Assembly: GCA_965220285.1 (NCBI GenBank)
Contig: OZ244818.1
Location: 4,588,001-4,652,000 of the forward strand
Reading direction: 5' to 3'
DNA from: Bin5 sp009843665
GTDB lineage: Bacteria > Chloroflexota > Anaerolineae > Caldilineales > Caldilineaceae
Length of the DNA: 64,000 nt
Made by a program: the position numbers and the translations under genes. Below, piece after piece: positions 43,443 through 52,131 of the stretch; the stretch's first letter is position 1, and every line of letters starts with the position of its first letter. The notes under the pieces are model-generated. The model had not been told where the DNA came from. It saw only the letters and a program-made list of their open reading frames with translations, and searched no databases.

Positions 43443-44333
43443 GTGACAGCCACGACCGGCAACCTACCCCAACCGACGACGATCCGCTCCGGCTCGATCA
43501 AGGCGCGCACTGAGTTGCTTCTGCAACAGTTGGGTGCGCACGCAACCCTGATCTTCTTCGGCGTGATCTTCATGCTGCCATTCCTGTGGATGGTATCCAG
43601 CTCTCTCAAGCCGACGGCAGACATTTTCCAGATCCCCGTGCGCCTGATCCCGGAGACCGTTACCCTTGAAAACTATCCCGAAGCGATCAGTGCCATCCAC
43701 TTCCTGCGCTATCTTGGCAACACCTTCTACTACGCCGCCTTCATTATGGTGGCGGCAGTGGTCTCTAATGTCTTCATCGGCTACGGCTTCGCCCGCGTCG
43801 ACTGGCCGGGTCGTGATATCATCTTCATTCTCGTCATCTCAACCATGATGCTCCCCCACCAGGTGCGCTTCATCCCTCTCTTCATCACCTACAGCCGAAT
43901 CGGCTGGCTGGATTCATTTAACCCCTTGATCATCCCCGCCTTCTTCGGCAACGCCTTTTTCATCTTCCTGGTCCGTCAATTCATGTTGACATTTCCCAAG
44001 GACCTCGATGACGCCGCCCGCGTTGACGGCGCCAACGAACTGATGATCTTCTGGCGCATCGTCACGCCCCTCTCCAAACCGGCCATCATCACCATCGCCA
44101 TCTTCGAATTCATGCACGGCTGGCACGACTTTATTGGCCCGCTGGTCTACTTGCGCAATCCGGACCTCTACACGCTCTCAGTCGGACTGCGTCTCTACTT
44201 CACCCAGCACGGCGCCGAGTGGGGTCTGCTCATGGCGGCGTCAACGCTCTTCACCCTGCCCATGATCGTTGTCTTCTTCTTCGCCCAGCGCACCTTTATC
44301 GAGGGCATCAGCTTCACCGGCGTCAAGGGATAG
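43443..44333 (+). CDS. MalG/UgpE-type ABC transporter permease
   Basis: 296 residues if started at GTG 43443, the first start after the previous stop; an upstream ATG (43347) would overlap the previous gene by 82 nt. It shows FMLPFLWMVSSSLKP, six membrane segments and the coupling loop LDDAARVDGANELMIFWRIVTPL, and it ends in the typical FIEGISFTGVKG. Pairs with the preceding permease. Confidence 0.9.
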   Translation: MTATTGNLPQPTTIRSGSIKARTELLLQQLGAHATLIFFGVIFMLPFLWMVSSSLKPTADIFQIPVRLIPETVTLENYPEAISAIHFLRYLGNTFYYAAFIMVAAVVSNVFIGYGFARVDWPGRDIIFILVISTMMLPHQVRFIPLFITYSRIGWLDSFNPLIIPAFFGNAFFIFLVRQFMLTFPKDLDDAARVDGANELMIFWRIVTPLSKPAIITIAIFEFMHGWHDFIGPLVYLRNPDLYTLSVGLRLYFTQHGAEWGLLMAASTLFTLPMIVVFFFAQRTFIEGISFTGVKG

Positions 44334-44363
44334 TCACGACCCGACTTAAGAAAGGATAGGCGT

Positions 44364-45239
44364 ATGGAGAAATGGTCTCTCACGGCCGAACAGGCCAGAC
44401 TGTATGAGAACGACGGCTACTTCACCGTCCGCAACGTCATCCCGCCGGAGACCGCCGCCGAACTGCGCGGCGTGATCAAGAACACGGTCCTCATGCCGGA
44501 GCCCGACGTGCTCGCAGACGCCGACCCCATGGATCCGATGGGAGACTCCGCCAGGGCGCGCGAGTCGCGCTTCCGCAAGCTCAGCAACTACTGCTACCGC
44601 GCCCCGCTCATCTGGCTCAACGTCCACGGCGGCCCCGCCATCGCCCGCATCGCACGCTACTTCCTCGGCGACGACCTTGTCCTCAAGTTCAACAGCTGTT
44701 TTCTCAAGCCCGCCCGCACCGGCAGCGCCACCCCCTGGCACCAGGACAACGGCCTCTGGCGCGACGATGACACCGAAGCCTTCAACTTCTGGATGGCGCT
44801 CGACCCCGCCACGCGGTCCAACGGCTGCATGCAGATGATGCCCGGCAGCCACAAAGGTGAAATCGTACCCCACGTCCTCTATCCGGACAGCATTCACGGC
44901 GAACTGCCCCGCCACCTGACCAGCGGCATCCAGGACCAGGTCCATCATGTCGAGCTTGAACCGGGCGACATCGTCTGCTGGCACAGCAGCATGTGGCACT
45001 ACAGCCCCCCCAATCCCAGCGAACAAGGCCGCATCGCTATTGCAGGCGTTTACTCGAGCCCGAGCCTTATAGACTCGTACCCCAAATGGTCTGCTCGCAA
45101 CTGCTTGTGGGTGATGAAAGGCGGAGAGCTATGCGCGCAATTCCCGCCAGAGCCCTATCCGCTTAATGAGGAAGAACTCCACAGACCAACCCCGTGGCCT
45201 AAGGTAAAGGATCGTCTTGAGGAACAAGCTGCGGACTGA
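44364..45239 (+). CDS. Phytanoyl-CoA dioxygenase (PhyH) family protein
   Basis: 291 residues. Iron triad His126-x-Asp128 (PWHQDNGLW) and His212 (MWHYSPPN), with Arg223 (QGRIAIAGVY) for 2-oxoglutarate. NGCMQMMPGSHKG is the conserved turn before the distal histidine. GAAAGGA lies upstream of the ATG, 30 nt behind the sugar permease genes, so it is probably in that operon and acts on the imported compound (inference). Confidence 0.9.
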   Translation: MEKWSLTAEQARLYENDGYFTVRNVIPPETAAELRGVIKNTVLMPEPDVLADADPMDPMGDSARARESRFRKLSNYCYRAPLIWLNVHGGPAIARIARYFLGDDLVLKFNSCFLKPARTGSATPWHQDNGLWRDDDTEAFNFWMALDPATRSNGCMQMMPGSHKGEIVPHVLYPDSIHGELPRHLTSGIQDQVHHVELEPGDIVCWHSSMWHYSPPNPSEQGRIAIAGVYSSPSLIDSYPKWSARNCLWVMKGGELCAQFPPEPYPLNEEELHRPTPWPKVKDRLEEQAAD

Positions 45240-45276
45240 ACTGACCGTGGCGGCTCGGTCAAATTTGCGAACGAAT

Positions 45277-46035
45277 TCAATTCTCAAACAATAAGCCGCG
45301 CCTGGGCAAACACGGCTCCACACCCATCATCTGCAACGCCTGCCATCCGGTCGCCTGATTCGACGTAACCACAGGTTTCCCAATCTCCTGCTCCAGGTCG
45401 CTGATGAAGTCGGCCGTCTTCTGTCCCGTACAACTGATCAGCACCGCGTCCGCCTCCGCCACGTCTGACCGCCGCGCCGCCTCGCGAATCGTCTCCGGCG
45501 GCACGATTCCGTGGTCCTGCAGATAGTGCAGCGGATTGCTGTTCACAACCTCAATGTCGCACTCTGCAAGAAAACGGATGAGCGCCTGGTTCACGTCTTC
45601 CATGTACGGCGACGCCGTCGCCACCCGGCGCACGCCCAGGCAGTGCAGCGCCTCGACAATTGCGCTGCTCGCCGTTGTGCACGGCAGCCCTGTGGCATCC
45701 TCTACCCTCTTCTTCAGCGCCTCGTCTCCCGCAACGCCCTGCACAAAACTCGCCGTCGTGCAGTAGTAGGCAAAAACGCTCGGCTTCAACCGCATCAGTC
45801 TACTGGCGGCCGCCTCTATGTCCCCGTTCTCAGCCAGCCAGATCCCCAGCTCCACGCTGCTGCCGTCTTCCGGCTCTGCATCCTCCTCAAACATCGGCAC
45901 ATGCGTCCGCGCCGACACCATCGGCACCTCCTCCGGCAGATATTTGCGGATCTCATCCAGCATCCGGTTGATGTCGTAATCTAACCACATATCGTCGGGA
46001 TAGATCGCCCCCAGCGTCTGATTCTTTTTCGCCAT
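45277..46035 (-). CDS. Asp/Glu racemase superfamily protein (maleate isomerase/arylmalonate decarboxylase type)
   Basis: 252 residues from ATG 46035 with AAGGAGG upstream; 30 further in-frame residues are unlikely. Both catalytic cysteines of the superfamily are present: Cys92 in YYCTTASF and Cys202 in LISCTGQKT. The fold has two similar alpha/beta halves, as in maleate isomerase and arylmalonate decarboxylase, and would act on a dicarboxylic or amino acid. It is the last gene of a long minus-strand stretch and is convergent with the dioxygenase at 44364. Confidence 0.85.
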   Translation of the reverse strand: MAKKNQTLGAIYPDDMWLDYDINRMLDEIRKYLPEEVPMVSARTHVPMFEEDAEPEDGSSVELGIWLAENGDIEAAASRLMRLKPSVFAYYCTTASFVQGVAGDEALKKRVEDATGLPCTTASSAIVEALHCLGVRRVATASPYMEDVNQALIRFLAECDIEVVNSNPLHYLQDHGIVPPETIREAARRSDVAEADAVLISCTGQKTADFISDLEQEIGKPVVTSNQATGWQALQMMGVEPCLPRRGLLFEN

Positions 46036-46419
46036 CTGCCTTTCCTCCTTCACCGCGCTCAACCCCAACGGCACTTCTCTTCCACTTCGACGAACCACCC
46101 TCTCGCAGTACGACAAGCGTATCACCGTCTATTGGAGCCCATTGACGTTTTTCAGAACAGCGACTTCCGCTTGCAAAGTGCGGCTGATATGCGAAGGGCC
46201 GAGCAGCCATGCGAAGAAAAACCGATACGCCTCTTGCGTTCTTCTCGACCCTTAGCGTAACTTCGCGGATCCTATAAAGGTGTTCTCCGCGACCCTCCGC
46301 GTCCTCCGCGGACAGCAAGGTGTTCTTCGCGGCCCTTAGTGGCCCTTCGTGGATAAAGAGGTGTTTTCCGCGCCCCTTCGCGTGCCTTCGCGGTTCAAAA
46401 AAAGGTGTTCTTCACGCGG
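46036..46419. other. Intergenic region with a CTTCGCG array
   Basis: 384 bp without a gene. Most of it is the repeat array at 46233-46415; the rest shows nothing recognisable apart from the ribosome binding site of the racemase-family gene. Confidence 0.7.
46233..46415. repeat. CTTCGCG-type tandem array, about five units
   Basis: Units such as GGTGTTCTTCGCGGCCC, TTAGTGGCCCTTCGTGGATA, CCCCTTCGCGTGCCTTCGCG recur with GCG/GTG variation. The array ends 5 nt before the stop codon of the minus-strand PmoA-like gene, hence directly downstream of that gene. Confidence 0.8.
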
Positions 46420-47649
46420 TCAGCCTTCCTCCCCCTCTGTCACCGACACCGCCGGCGGCTGCGAGAACTCGGCATGCCGGGCCGCGACGCGCGCCCCGTC
46501 GTCACCGTCATGAACGAAGACTCGAAACCGAAAACGCAGCGTCTCGCCGCTGTGTATCGTCTTGGCATGGCGACCAAACGGTGCCGCACACATCCAGCCA
46601 TCGTCGCGCACGTGAAATGTGTGGGGGTAATGCAGGTTCTCAGGATGTCCCAGAATCGCAATCCCGTTCGTTTCGTTCGGGCTGACCGGCCCCGCATAGT
46701 CGCACCACTCCGCCCGCTGCCGGTGGACTCCCTCCTCGTTCAGCCCACCGCGTGCGTTCAGGATGCGCCCTCCCCCCCGCCCTGACTCCAGAGAATGGGC
46801 CACGCGCGCCGCCAGGATGCCAAACGTGGACTGCCCGAACGTGACCTCTTCAACCTGAGGCGCAAAAGTCAGATCGAAATCGATAAGTTGCTCACCTCCG
46901 GCCAGAGGACAGACGCGCACGCGACGGATCTCGTTGAGCAGTACCTCCCCTTCATGGCTGACCCAGGCCAGCGCCATCTCCAATCGCGCATACACCGGTC
47001 CGTCTTCCTGCCTGAGAAACCTGTCGTGCTCGATGCGGCCAATGCCGACAAGCGGCGAGTCCGTTCCGGCAAAAAAGTGCAAATGCTCTGTCTCAAAGCA
47101 CACATCATTGACATTTTCGTGCTCGATCCACAGCGATCGGTGATGGTCGTGGCCGCCTTCGAAGTCGCGCGGATGCCCAAGTCGCGTCACCGATCGCCCG
47201 CTCGGACCGTTCACAGGGTAGAAAAACGGCTTGCGATACTGCCCGCTGTGGCAGTACCCCAACAGGTCGCGACTGTCGTGTGCTACCCAGACGCGGTCAT
47301 TGGCGTCCGGCAGTACCTGGACCGCCGGAAAAGGCAAGGCTCTTCCGCTGCCCCGCTCCGCCACTTCAAGGTTGACGCGCCGCCGCGCACGCGCTGAACC
47401 CGGCGCCAGCCAGGTCAGCTTGATTCGGCCATCCGAGTCAGGCAGCAACTCGGCCTGCGCCGGTACCCTGACCGTCGGGCCGTCCGCCAACCTCTCCTGC
47501 ACCCAGAACCCGACCTGGCGCTTCTCGATCTGCGCCGGCTCGAGCCCCAACTTTTCAAGATCAATCGCCGCGCTCAGCAGCGCCTCATCCGTCTGCTCCG
47601 CGCCCCCGGCAGACTCTACGTCAAAGCGCAGCGTTCGTCCATCTCCCAT
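46420..47649 (-). CDS. PmoA-like (DUF6807) family protein
   Basis: 409 residues. The C-terminal two thirds match the family annotated as methane-oxygenase PmoA-like/DUF6807: RKPFFYPVNGPSGRSVTR, then HDHHRSLWI (about residues 170-178) and a beta-sandwich rich in His and Trp. These proteins are unrelated in mechanism to methane monooxygenase and occur in glycan and oxidoreductase clusters. The N-terminal 100 residues form an extra beta-rich domain. No signal peptide. It lies 1 nt behind the FAH gene, so they are probably co-translated. Confidence 0.75.
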   Translation of the reverse strand: MGDGRTLRFDVESAGGAEQTDEALLSAAIDLEKLGLEPAQIEKRQVGFWVQERLADGPTVRVPAQAELLPDSDGRIKLTWLAPGSARARRRVNLEVAERGSGRALPFPAVQVLPDANDRVWVAHDSRDLLGYCHSGQYRKPFFYPVNGPSGRSVTRLGHPRDFEGGHDHHRSLWIEHENVNDVCFETEHLHFFAGTDSPLVGIGRIEHDRFLRQEDGPVYARLEMALAWVSHEGEVLLNEIRRVRVCPLAGGEQLIDFDLTFAPQVEEVTFGQSTFGILAARVAHSLESGRGGGRILNARGGLNEEGVHRQRAEWCDYAGPVSPNETNGIAILGHPENLHYPHTFHVRDDGWMCAAPFGRHAKTIHSGETLRFRFRVFVHDGDDGARVAARHAEFSQPPAVSVTEGEEG

Positions 47650-47650
47650 C

Positions 47651-48538
47651 TCAACTGTCCGCCACCACAGGATTGCTCAAGATCCCGATCTCCTCAATCT
47701 CCAGCTCAACCGTGTCTCCCACCTTGAGCCCCGGCGGATGCACCGGCGTCCCCGTGGCAATTATATCGCCCGGCTCTAACCGCATGTACTGGCTGATATA
47801 TTCGATCAGAACTGGCACCTGAAACAGCATCGTGTTCGTATTGGCGTGCTCGATCTCCTCTCCATTGACGCGCATCGTCATCGCCAGATTGTGTGGATCG
47901 CTGACCGCGCCCGGCAGCACAACATGCGGCCCAATCGGAGTAAAAGTGTCGACCCCCTTCGTGTACGACCACGGACGCTGCACCTCAAAGGCCACATTTT
48001 GCAGGTCGCGTGCCGTCACGTCGTTGAGCAGCGTGTACCCGGCCACGTACTCGTTCGCATCCGCCCGCGCAATGTGGCTGCCCTCCTTGCCAATGATGAC
48101 CGTCAGCTCGATCTCCGGCTCCACCACATTCAGACCCCGCCGGAAGACGATCGGCTCCCCCGGCCCGATGATCGAAGAGGTCGGCTTGAAGAAGAGCGGC
48201 GGCTCATCCGGGTCCTCCTCACCGGGATGCGAATAGTTTCCCCCCAGCGCGATCAGCTTGCCCGGCTGCGGAATCGGCGTGCGCAGCGAGGGTTCCGTGA
48301 CGGTGAACGCGCCGTCTAGATGATGTTCAAAGACAAACATCATCGTTGACTGAAATGTCTCCGCGTTGAACAGGCCCGCTTTCATCAATTCAACCATGTC
48401 AGTGATCAGCAGCGGGCTTTCGTCGCCGTGCTGAATCAGCTGTTGAGCCTGATACGCCCGCGAAAAATCCAGTAATCCAAAATCGGTTACAATGCCAATG
48501 TGGTTGTGGTCTTCATGTGCAAACAGAGCAATTCTCAT
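47651..48538 (-). CDS. Fumarylacetoacetate hydrolase (FAH) family protein
   Basis: 295 residues from ATG 48538, with GGAGG 9 nt upstream; a start six codons earlier is less likely. The FAH core shows NYSHPGEE, the metal-binding VEPEIELTVIIG (Glu142, Glu144) and LNDVTARDLQ (Asp173), and IIATGTPVHPPGLKVGDTVELEIE at the end. Family members hydrolyse, isomerise or decarboxylate 2-oxo or diketo acids with Mg2+. Likely the last step of a catabolic route encoded in this minus-strand block (inference). Confidence 0.92.
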   Translation of the reverse strand: MRIALFAHEDHNHIGIVTDFGLLDFSRAYQAQQLIQHGDESPLLITDMVELMKAGLFNAETFQSTMMFVFEHHLDGAFTVTEPSLRTPIPQPGKLIALGGNYSHPGEEDPDEPPLFFKPTSSIIGPGEPIVFRRGLNVVEPEIELTVIIGKEGSHIARADANEYVAGYTLLNDVTARDLQNVAFEVQRPWSYTKGVDTFTPIGPHVVLPGAVSDPHNLAMTMRVNGEEIEHANTNTMLFQVPVLIEYISQYMRLEPGDIIATGTPVHPPGLKVGDTVELEIEEIGILSNPVVADS

Positions 48539-48674
48539 CGATCCTGGCCTCCGCAATTCCTTGGTAAGTAATTCGTTGTATTGTCAATCTGTACTGTCAG
48601 CCATCACCCACCCGCGCCGTCACCGCAAGTCACAAAGCATTTGCCTCCACAGCCGGAAAGCTCCGTCCATTCAC

Positions 48675-49094
48675 CTATAGGCGGACGCCGTCCCACTCAT
48701 CTTTGCGTTCGGTGATGTCGAGGATGTTGCCGTCGGGGTCCGTTGTCTTCAGCGACCCTTCCGGTACGTGGTCATAGTTGAACTCCCTCTCCACCTTCAC
48801 GTCTTCGACTAGGATCTCCGCCCCCTCCGCCCGCAGAAGTTGATAGGTCTCCTCCAAGTCGTCGACGATAAAGCCCAGGTGAATGTACTCGCCTTCATGC
48901 GCAATCGGCGGTCTCTCCTCACCTACATATTGAATGAGCGTCATATTGACCGAACCGTCCGAGAGGTAGCACCCCGGCGGAAAACCCTCATCATAGATGT
49001 AGCGCAAAAACTTGAGCCCCAGAATCTTCTCGTAGAACGCCCGCGACCTTTCCAGGTCCTTCGTTCTCAGTGCCACATGCCGTAGGAAAGCCAT
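48675..49094 (-). CDS. Glyoxalase/VOC superfamily protein
   Basis: 139 residues with two beta-alpha-beta-beta-beta halves. LRHVALRTKDLERSRAFYEKILGL starts the first half (His6 in metal position) and GEYIHLGFIVDDLEETYQLL the second, ending in DPDGNILDITE (Glu metal ligand). The family covers lyases, isomerases and dioxygenases, so the reaction is open. GGAAGGGAGTAAGG precedes the ATG; the Gfo/Idh/MocA gene ends 15 nt upstream. Confidence 0.9.
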   Translation of the reverse strand: MAFLRHVALRTKDLERSRAFYEKILGLKFLRYIYDEGFPPGCYLSDGSVNMTLIQYVGEERPPIAHEGEYIHLGFIVDDLEETYQLLRAEGAEILVEDVKVEREFNYDHVPEGSLKTTDPDGNILDITERKDEWDGVRL

Positions 49095-49109
49095 TTCCTT
49101 ACTCCCTTC

Positions 49110-50165
49110 CTAAGTCCATTCCTGGATGCCGCGTCCCCAGATCCGGGGCAACTCCCCGCTCTCCAGCATCATGTCCAGGGGCGATTCCTGAATATCAAAT
49201 GGAAACTGAATCCTCACGCCCCCTTGCCGCCGCGACGCATACGCCGCCATCGTCATCGACAACGCCAGCCGGCCCGCCCGTCCATCGGAGACCGACCTGC
49301 GATTGTCATCCAGGCAGGCCACAACCTCGCCTATAGCCGCCTCCCAAGGACCATTTTCCCGCGTCGGCATCGGCACGCCATCGCGGAACCCGCTTTCACC
49401 CGGCTGATCGTGTCTCCAATAGCGTACCTGTGGCAGCCAGCCCTTAATCGCTTTGGCCTCGATTCGTCCCTCCGTCCCCTCCCACACGAAGCCTTCATAC
49501 CTGTAGCTCGTATAACCGCCGTAAGTCAGCTTGCCTCGCACGCCGTTGGCAAAACCCACCAGAGCAAACAGGTCCTCTCTCGCCTGGTTGCGCTCGACAT
49601 CCCGCTTCAGATCAGCGAAAAGCCACTCTGGTTCGCCTCCGAACATGCAAAGCGTGTCAAAGCTGTGCGTAGCGTTGTGCGTCAGCTCGCCCAGGTCGCC
49701 GGCAGCAAGCACCTCCACATTGAGCAATTCCCCGATCGCGCCCTGCTCAATCTGCTCCTTGATATGAACGTAGTTCGCTTCGAATCTCATAGTGTGGTCC
49801 ACAATCAGCTTGACGCCCGCCCGCTCACAGGCCCCAACCATTCTGTCGGCCTCACCGAGGTTCATCGCCATAGGCTTTTCGCAAAAGATGGCGCGCACGC
49901 CCGCCTCCGCTCCCGCCAGCGTCGGTTCAACGTGCTGATGATTGCGCGTGCAGACGCTGAGGATGTCCAGCTCCTCCTGCTCGAGCATCTCAGCGCAGTC
50001 GGTATATCGCCCCTCCACGCCCCACTCATCCCCGAAACGCTCCACCACCTCCGGCACAATGTCCGCCGCCGCTACCAGCTCAACCCCATCGGTCGCCCGG
50101 TACCCACCTGCATGAGCCCATGCGATATGCCCGCAACCGACAATCCCCGCCCTGAATTCCACCAT
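49110..50165 (-). CDS. Gfo/Idh/MocA family oxidoreductase
   Basis: 351 residues with a canonical nucleotide loop FRAGIVGCGHIAWAHAGGYR, ILSVCTRNHQHVEPTLAGAEAGVRA, FCEKPMAMN and a substrate domain with THSFDTLCMFGGEPEW, related to the proteins at 14811 and 17569. Probably an NAD(P)-dependent sugar or polyol dehydrogenase. It is preceded by a short CTTCGCG-type repeat region separating it from the GNAT gene. Confidence 0.92.
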   Translation of the reverse strand: MVEFRAGIVGCGHIAWAHAGGYRATDGVELVAAADIVPEVVERFGDEWGVEGRYTDCAEMLEQEELDILSVCTRNHQHVEPTLAGAEAGVRAIFCEKPMAMNLGEADRMVGACERAGVKLIVDHTMRFEANYVHIKEQIEQGAIGELLNVEVLAAGDLGELTHNATHSFDTLCMFGGEPEWLFADLKRDVERNQAREDLFALVGFANGVRGKLTYGGYTSYRYEGFVWEGTEGRIEAKAIKGWLPQVRYWRHDQPGESGFRDGVPMPTRENGPWEAAIGEVVACLDDNRRSVSDGRAGRLALSMTMAAYASRRQGGVRIQFPFDIQESPLDMMLESGELPRIWGRGIQEWT

Positions 50166-50195
50166 TCAACCCTCTCCGCAGCGCTTCCCGTCCCT

Positions 50196-50304
50196 TCGCC
50201 AATCAAAGAAGAACGTTATCCTCGTCCCCCGCGGAAAAAAAGGTGTCCTTCGCGCCCCTTCGCGTGCCTTCGCGGATAAAGAAAGGTGTTTTTCGCGCCC
50301 GCAC
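50196..50304. repeat. CTTCGCG-type tandem array, short copy
   Basis: About two to three units (TCCTTCGCGCCCCTTCGCG, TGCCTTCGCGGATAAAG, GTGTTTTTCGCGCCC) ending 1 nt before the stop codon of the minus-strand GNAT gene. Confidence 0.75.
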
Positions 50305-50305
50305 G

Positions 50306-51337
50306 TTAAACCGTCAAATGCCTCCGATAAATCGTGATCGCCTCTTGCTCTCGGAAACCCAGTCGCTCGTATAACGGCAGCGCCTTGAAATTCAGACTAT
50401 CCATATCCAGTTCGACTCGTTCGAACCCGTTTTCCCGCAACCGGCCCAATGCCTCCATCATTAAACAGATCCCCAGCCCTCGCCGTCTGAACTCAGGACG
50501 GACGCCAAGAATGTGAAGATGCGCCAGCCCCTCTTCCCTCGGATTAAGACTCGGCGCGCAATGGCAGATGCCGGCAAGCATCCCGCCCGCCTCGGCCACA
50601 ACGCTGATCTCCTCCCGAAAACGCGGCGAGCTGGCGTGCCGGGCCCAGCTCTCGTCCGAATACGAAAACCCGCCCCAATGGTCCGAAAACGAAGCGTTGA
50701 AAGCCGCAATCCAGGCCGGCGCATCACCCGACCGGTAACTCCGCAACGATATGCCCGCAGGAACGCACCCTTTCGACTGTAACGCCGTCGGCTCCGAATC
50801 CAGCTCGCAAGCCATGATCACAAACGTCCGCACCGTCCGGAATCCGGCCCTCCTCAGCCCAGCCATGACTTCCCCGTCCTCACGCAACCCCCGCGCCTCG
50901 ACACTGCACTTTGCGTCAGCACCACGCTTCCCCTTCGACGCCAGATGTCGGATGCGGTCGACTCCAGCCCGCACTATCCCTTCGACTGCAACCGTCTCTT
51001 GCTTCGGAGGGTCCACCACCCAGTCAAGCATCCACGACGCCTCGGAGCCCACCGGGTATACCGTCACGCACGCATCGATTGCAGCGTCCTCTCCAGCGAC
51101 AAGCACCATCCCCTCGACCTCCGCCAAGCGGCTGCCCAGTCGACTACGCACCTCTTCCCTCGTCAAGCCGCGCTCAAGTCCGAGAGGATAACGCGGCGCA
51201 AACGCAAAAAGCGGCATTTCGTCTGCCGCCTCGGGGCCCAGCGCACGCGCCGCGCCGTCATGAGAGTCGGCTCGCGCGAACAATCCGCACAGGGCCGCCA
51301 GGTCGCGGTCGCAATACTCCCGAAAGCGTTCCTTCAC
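50306..51337 (-). CDS. GNAT-type acetyltransferase
   Basis: 343 residues from GTG 51337, whose bases overlap the stop of the upstream racemase-family gene (GTGA), indicating coupling. The C-terminal half is a GNAT domain: LHILGVRPEFRRRGLGICLMMEAL carries the acetyl-CoA loop R-R-x-G-x-G, and LDMDSLNFKALPLYERLGF the final strands. The N-terminal half resembles a degenerate second GNAT unit. Substrate unknown; an amino or sugar-amine acetylation is plausible from the family. Confidence 0.85.
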   Translation of the reverse strand: MKERFREYCDRDLAALCGLFARADSHDGAARALGPEAADEMPLFAFAPRYPLGLERGLTREEVRSRLGSRLAEVEGMVLVAGEDAAIDACVTVYPVGSEASWMLDWVVDPPKQETVAVEGIVRAGVDRIRHLASKGKRGADAKCSVEARGLREDGEVMAGLRRAGFRTVRTFVIMACELDSEPTALQSKGCVPAGISLRSYRSGDAPAWIAAFNASFSDHWGGFSYSDESWARHASSPRFREEISVVAEAGGMLAGICHCAPSLNPREEGLAHLHILGVRPEFRRRGLGICLMMEALGRLRENGFERVELDMDSLNFKALPLYERLGFREQEAITIYRRHLTV

Positions 51338-52071
51338 TCTCGTTCTCCTACCACGTCCTCGGCAGCTGCAAACAAATGCCCGAAACCACTCTGTCTCCGC
51401 GCTCGTCCACCCAGCCGCAGCGCCTCCCACAACGTAACCTGGTTCGCCGTCAACACCGGCTTGCCCACCGCACTGTCCAACTCAGACAGGAACGCAACCG
51501 TATGCAGGGCCGTATCGGGAACCAAAATGGCTTCAGCATCGGCGTGGTCGTTCGCCCGCACGAAGTCGATAACCTCCTCTCCACCGACCTCGCCGACCTC
51601 GACCGCAGTCCAGATTCCCAGGCTGCCCAGATGCACCACTTGGATGCCGCCCTCACCCAGAAACGCGACGAATTCGGTCGCCAGATCCTCCGGATAGGTG
51701 GCGGCAACCGCGACCCGCGTTTTTCCCAGCCCCAGTATGGATTTTAAAAAGGAAAGTGATGTACTGGAGGCAGGGACCCCCAGAAAGCTGCCGAGCTGAC
51801 GCGCCTGTTCTTCAGCCCCGGCCAGCCCGTAGACGAAGCTGCCGCTCGTACACGCCCACATGCACACGTCCACGCCGAGCGCCCGCAACGACGCTGCACC
51901 AGGCTCCAGATGGGCCCAGTCCCCCGTGCGCCGGCAGTCCTCTACCGTATGCAGGTCGACCGCATCAGTGTGGACGACCGCAACCTCCACCTGCGGCTCC
52001 AGCCTCGCCGCCATGTTTGGGTAATCGTCCTCAGCCGAGTGCAGCGGATAGAGAATGCCAATGCGCAGCAT
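51334..52071 (-). CDS. Asp/Glu racemase superfamily protein with one catalytic Cys
   Basis: 245 residues from ATG 52071, with GGAG 6 nt upstream. The fold matches the maleate isomerase/arylmalonate decarboxylase group: MWACTSGSF with Cys74, and QVTLWEALRLGG near the end. The second catalytic position reads ILVPDTALH, with Asp186 where racemases have Cys; this would prevent two-base racemisation and suggests decarboxylase- or isomerase-like chemistry (inference). The gene overlaps the GNAT gene by 4 nt. Confidence 0.82.
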   Translation of the reverse strand: MLRIGILYPLHSAEDDYPNMAARLEPQVEVAVVHTDAVDLHTVEDCRRTGDWAHLEPGAASLRALGVDVCMWACTSGSFVYGLAGAEEQARQLGSFLGVPASSTSLSFLKSILGLGKTRVAVAATYPEDLATEFVAFLGEGGIQVVHLGSLGIWTAVEVGEVGGEEVIDFVRANDHADAEAILVPDTALHTVAFLSELDSAVGKPVLTANQVTLWEALRLGGRARRQSGFGHLFAAAEDVVGERE

Positions 52072-52131
52072 GTCAATCTCCGTCTGTGATTGGCAGCCGC
52101 TATCCAACCCGACCAGCCGCCCCCAGCTCTC

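Noticed and set aside
40024..46415. CRISPR array
   Set aside because: The CTTCGCG units are variable, directly adjoining and lack unique spacers or cas genes.
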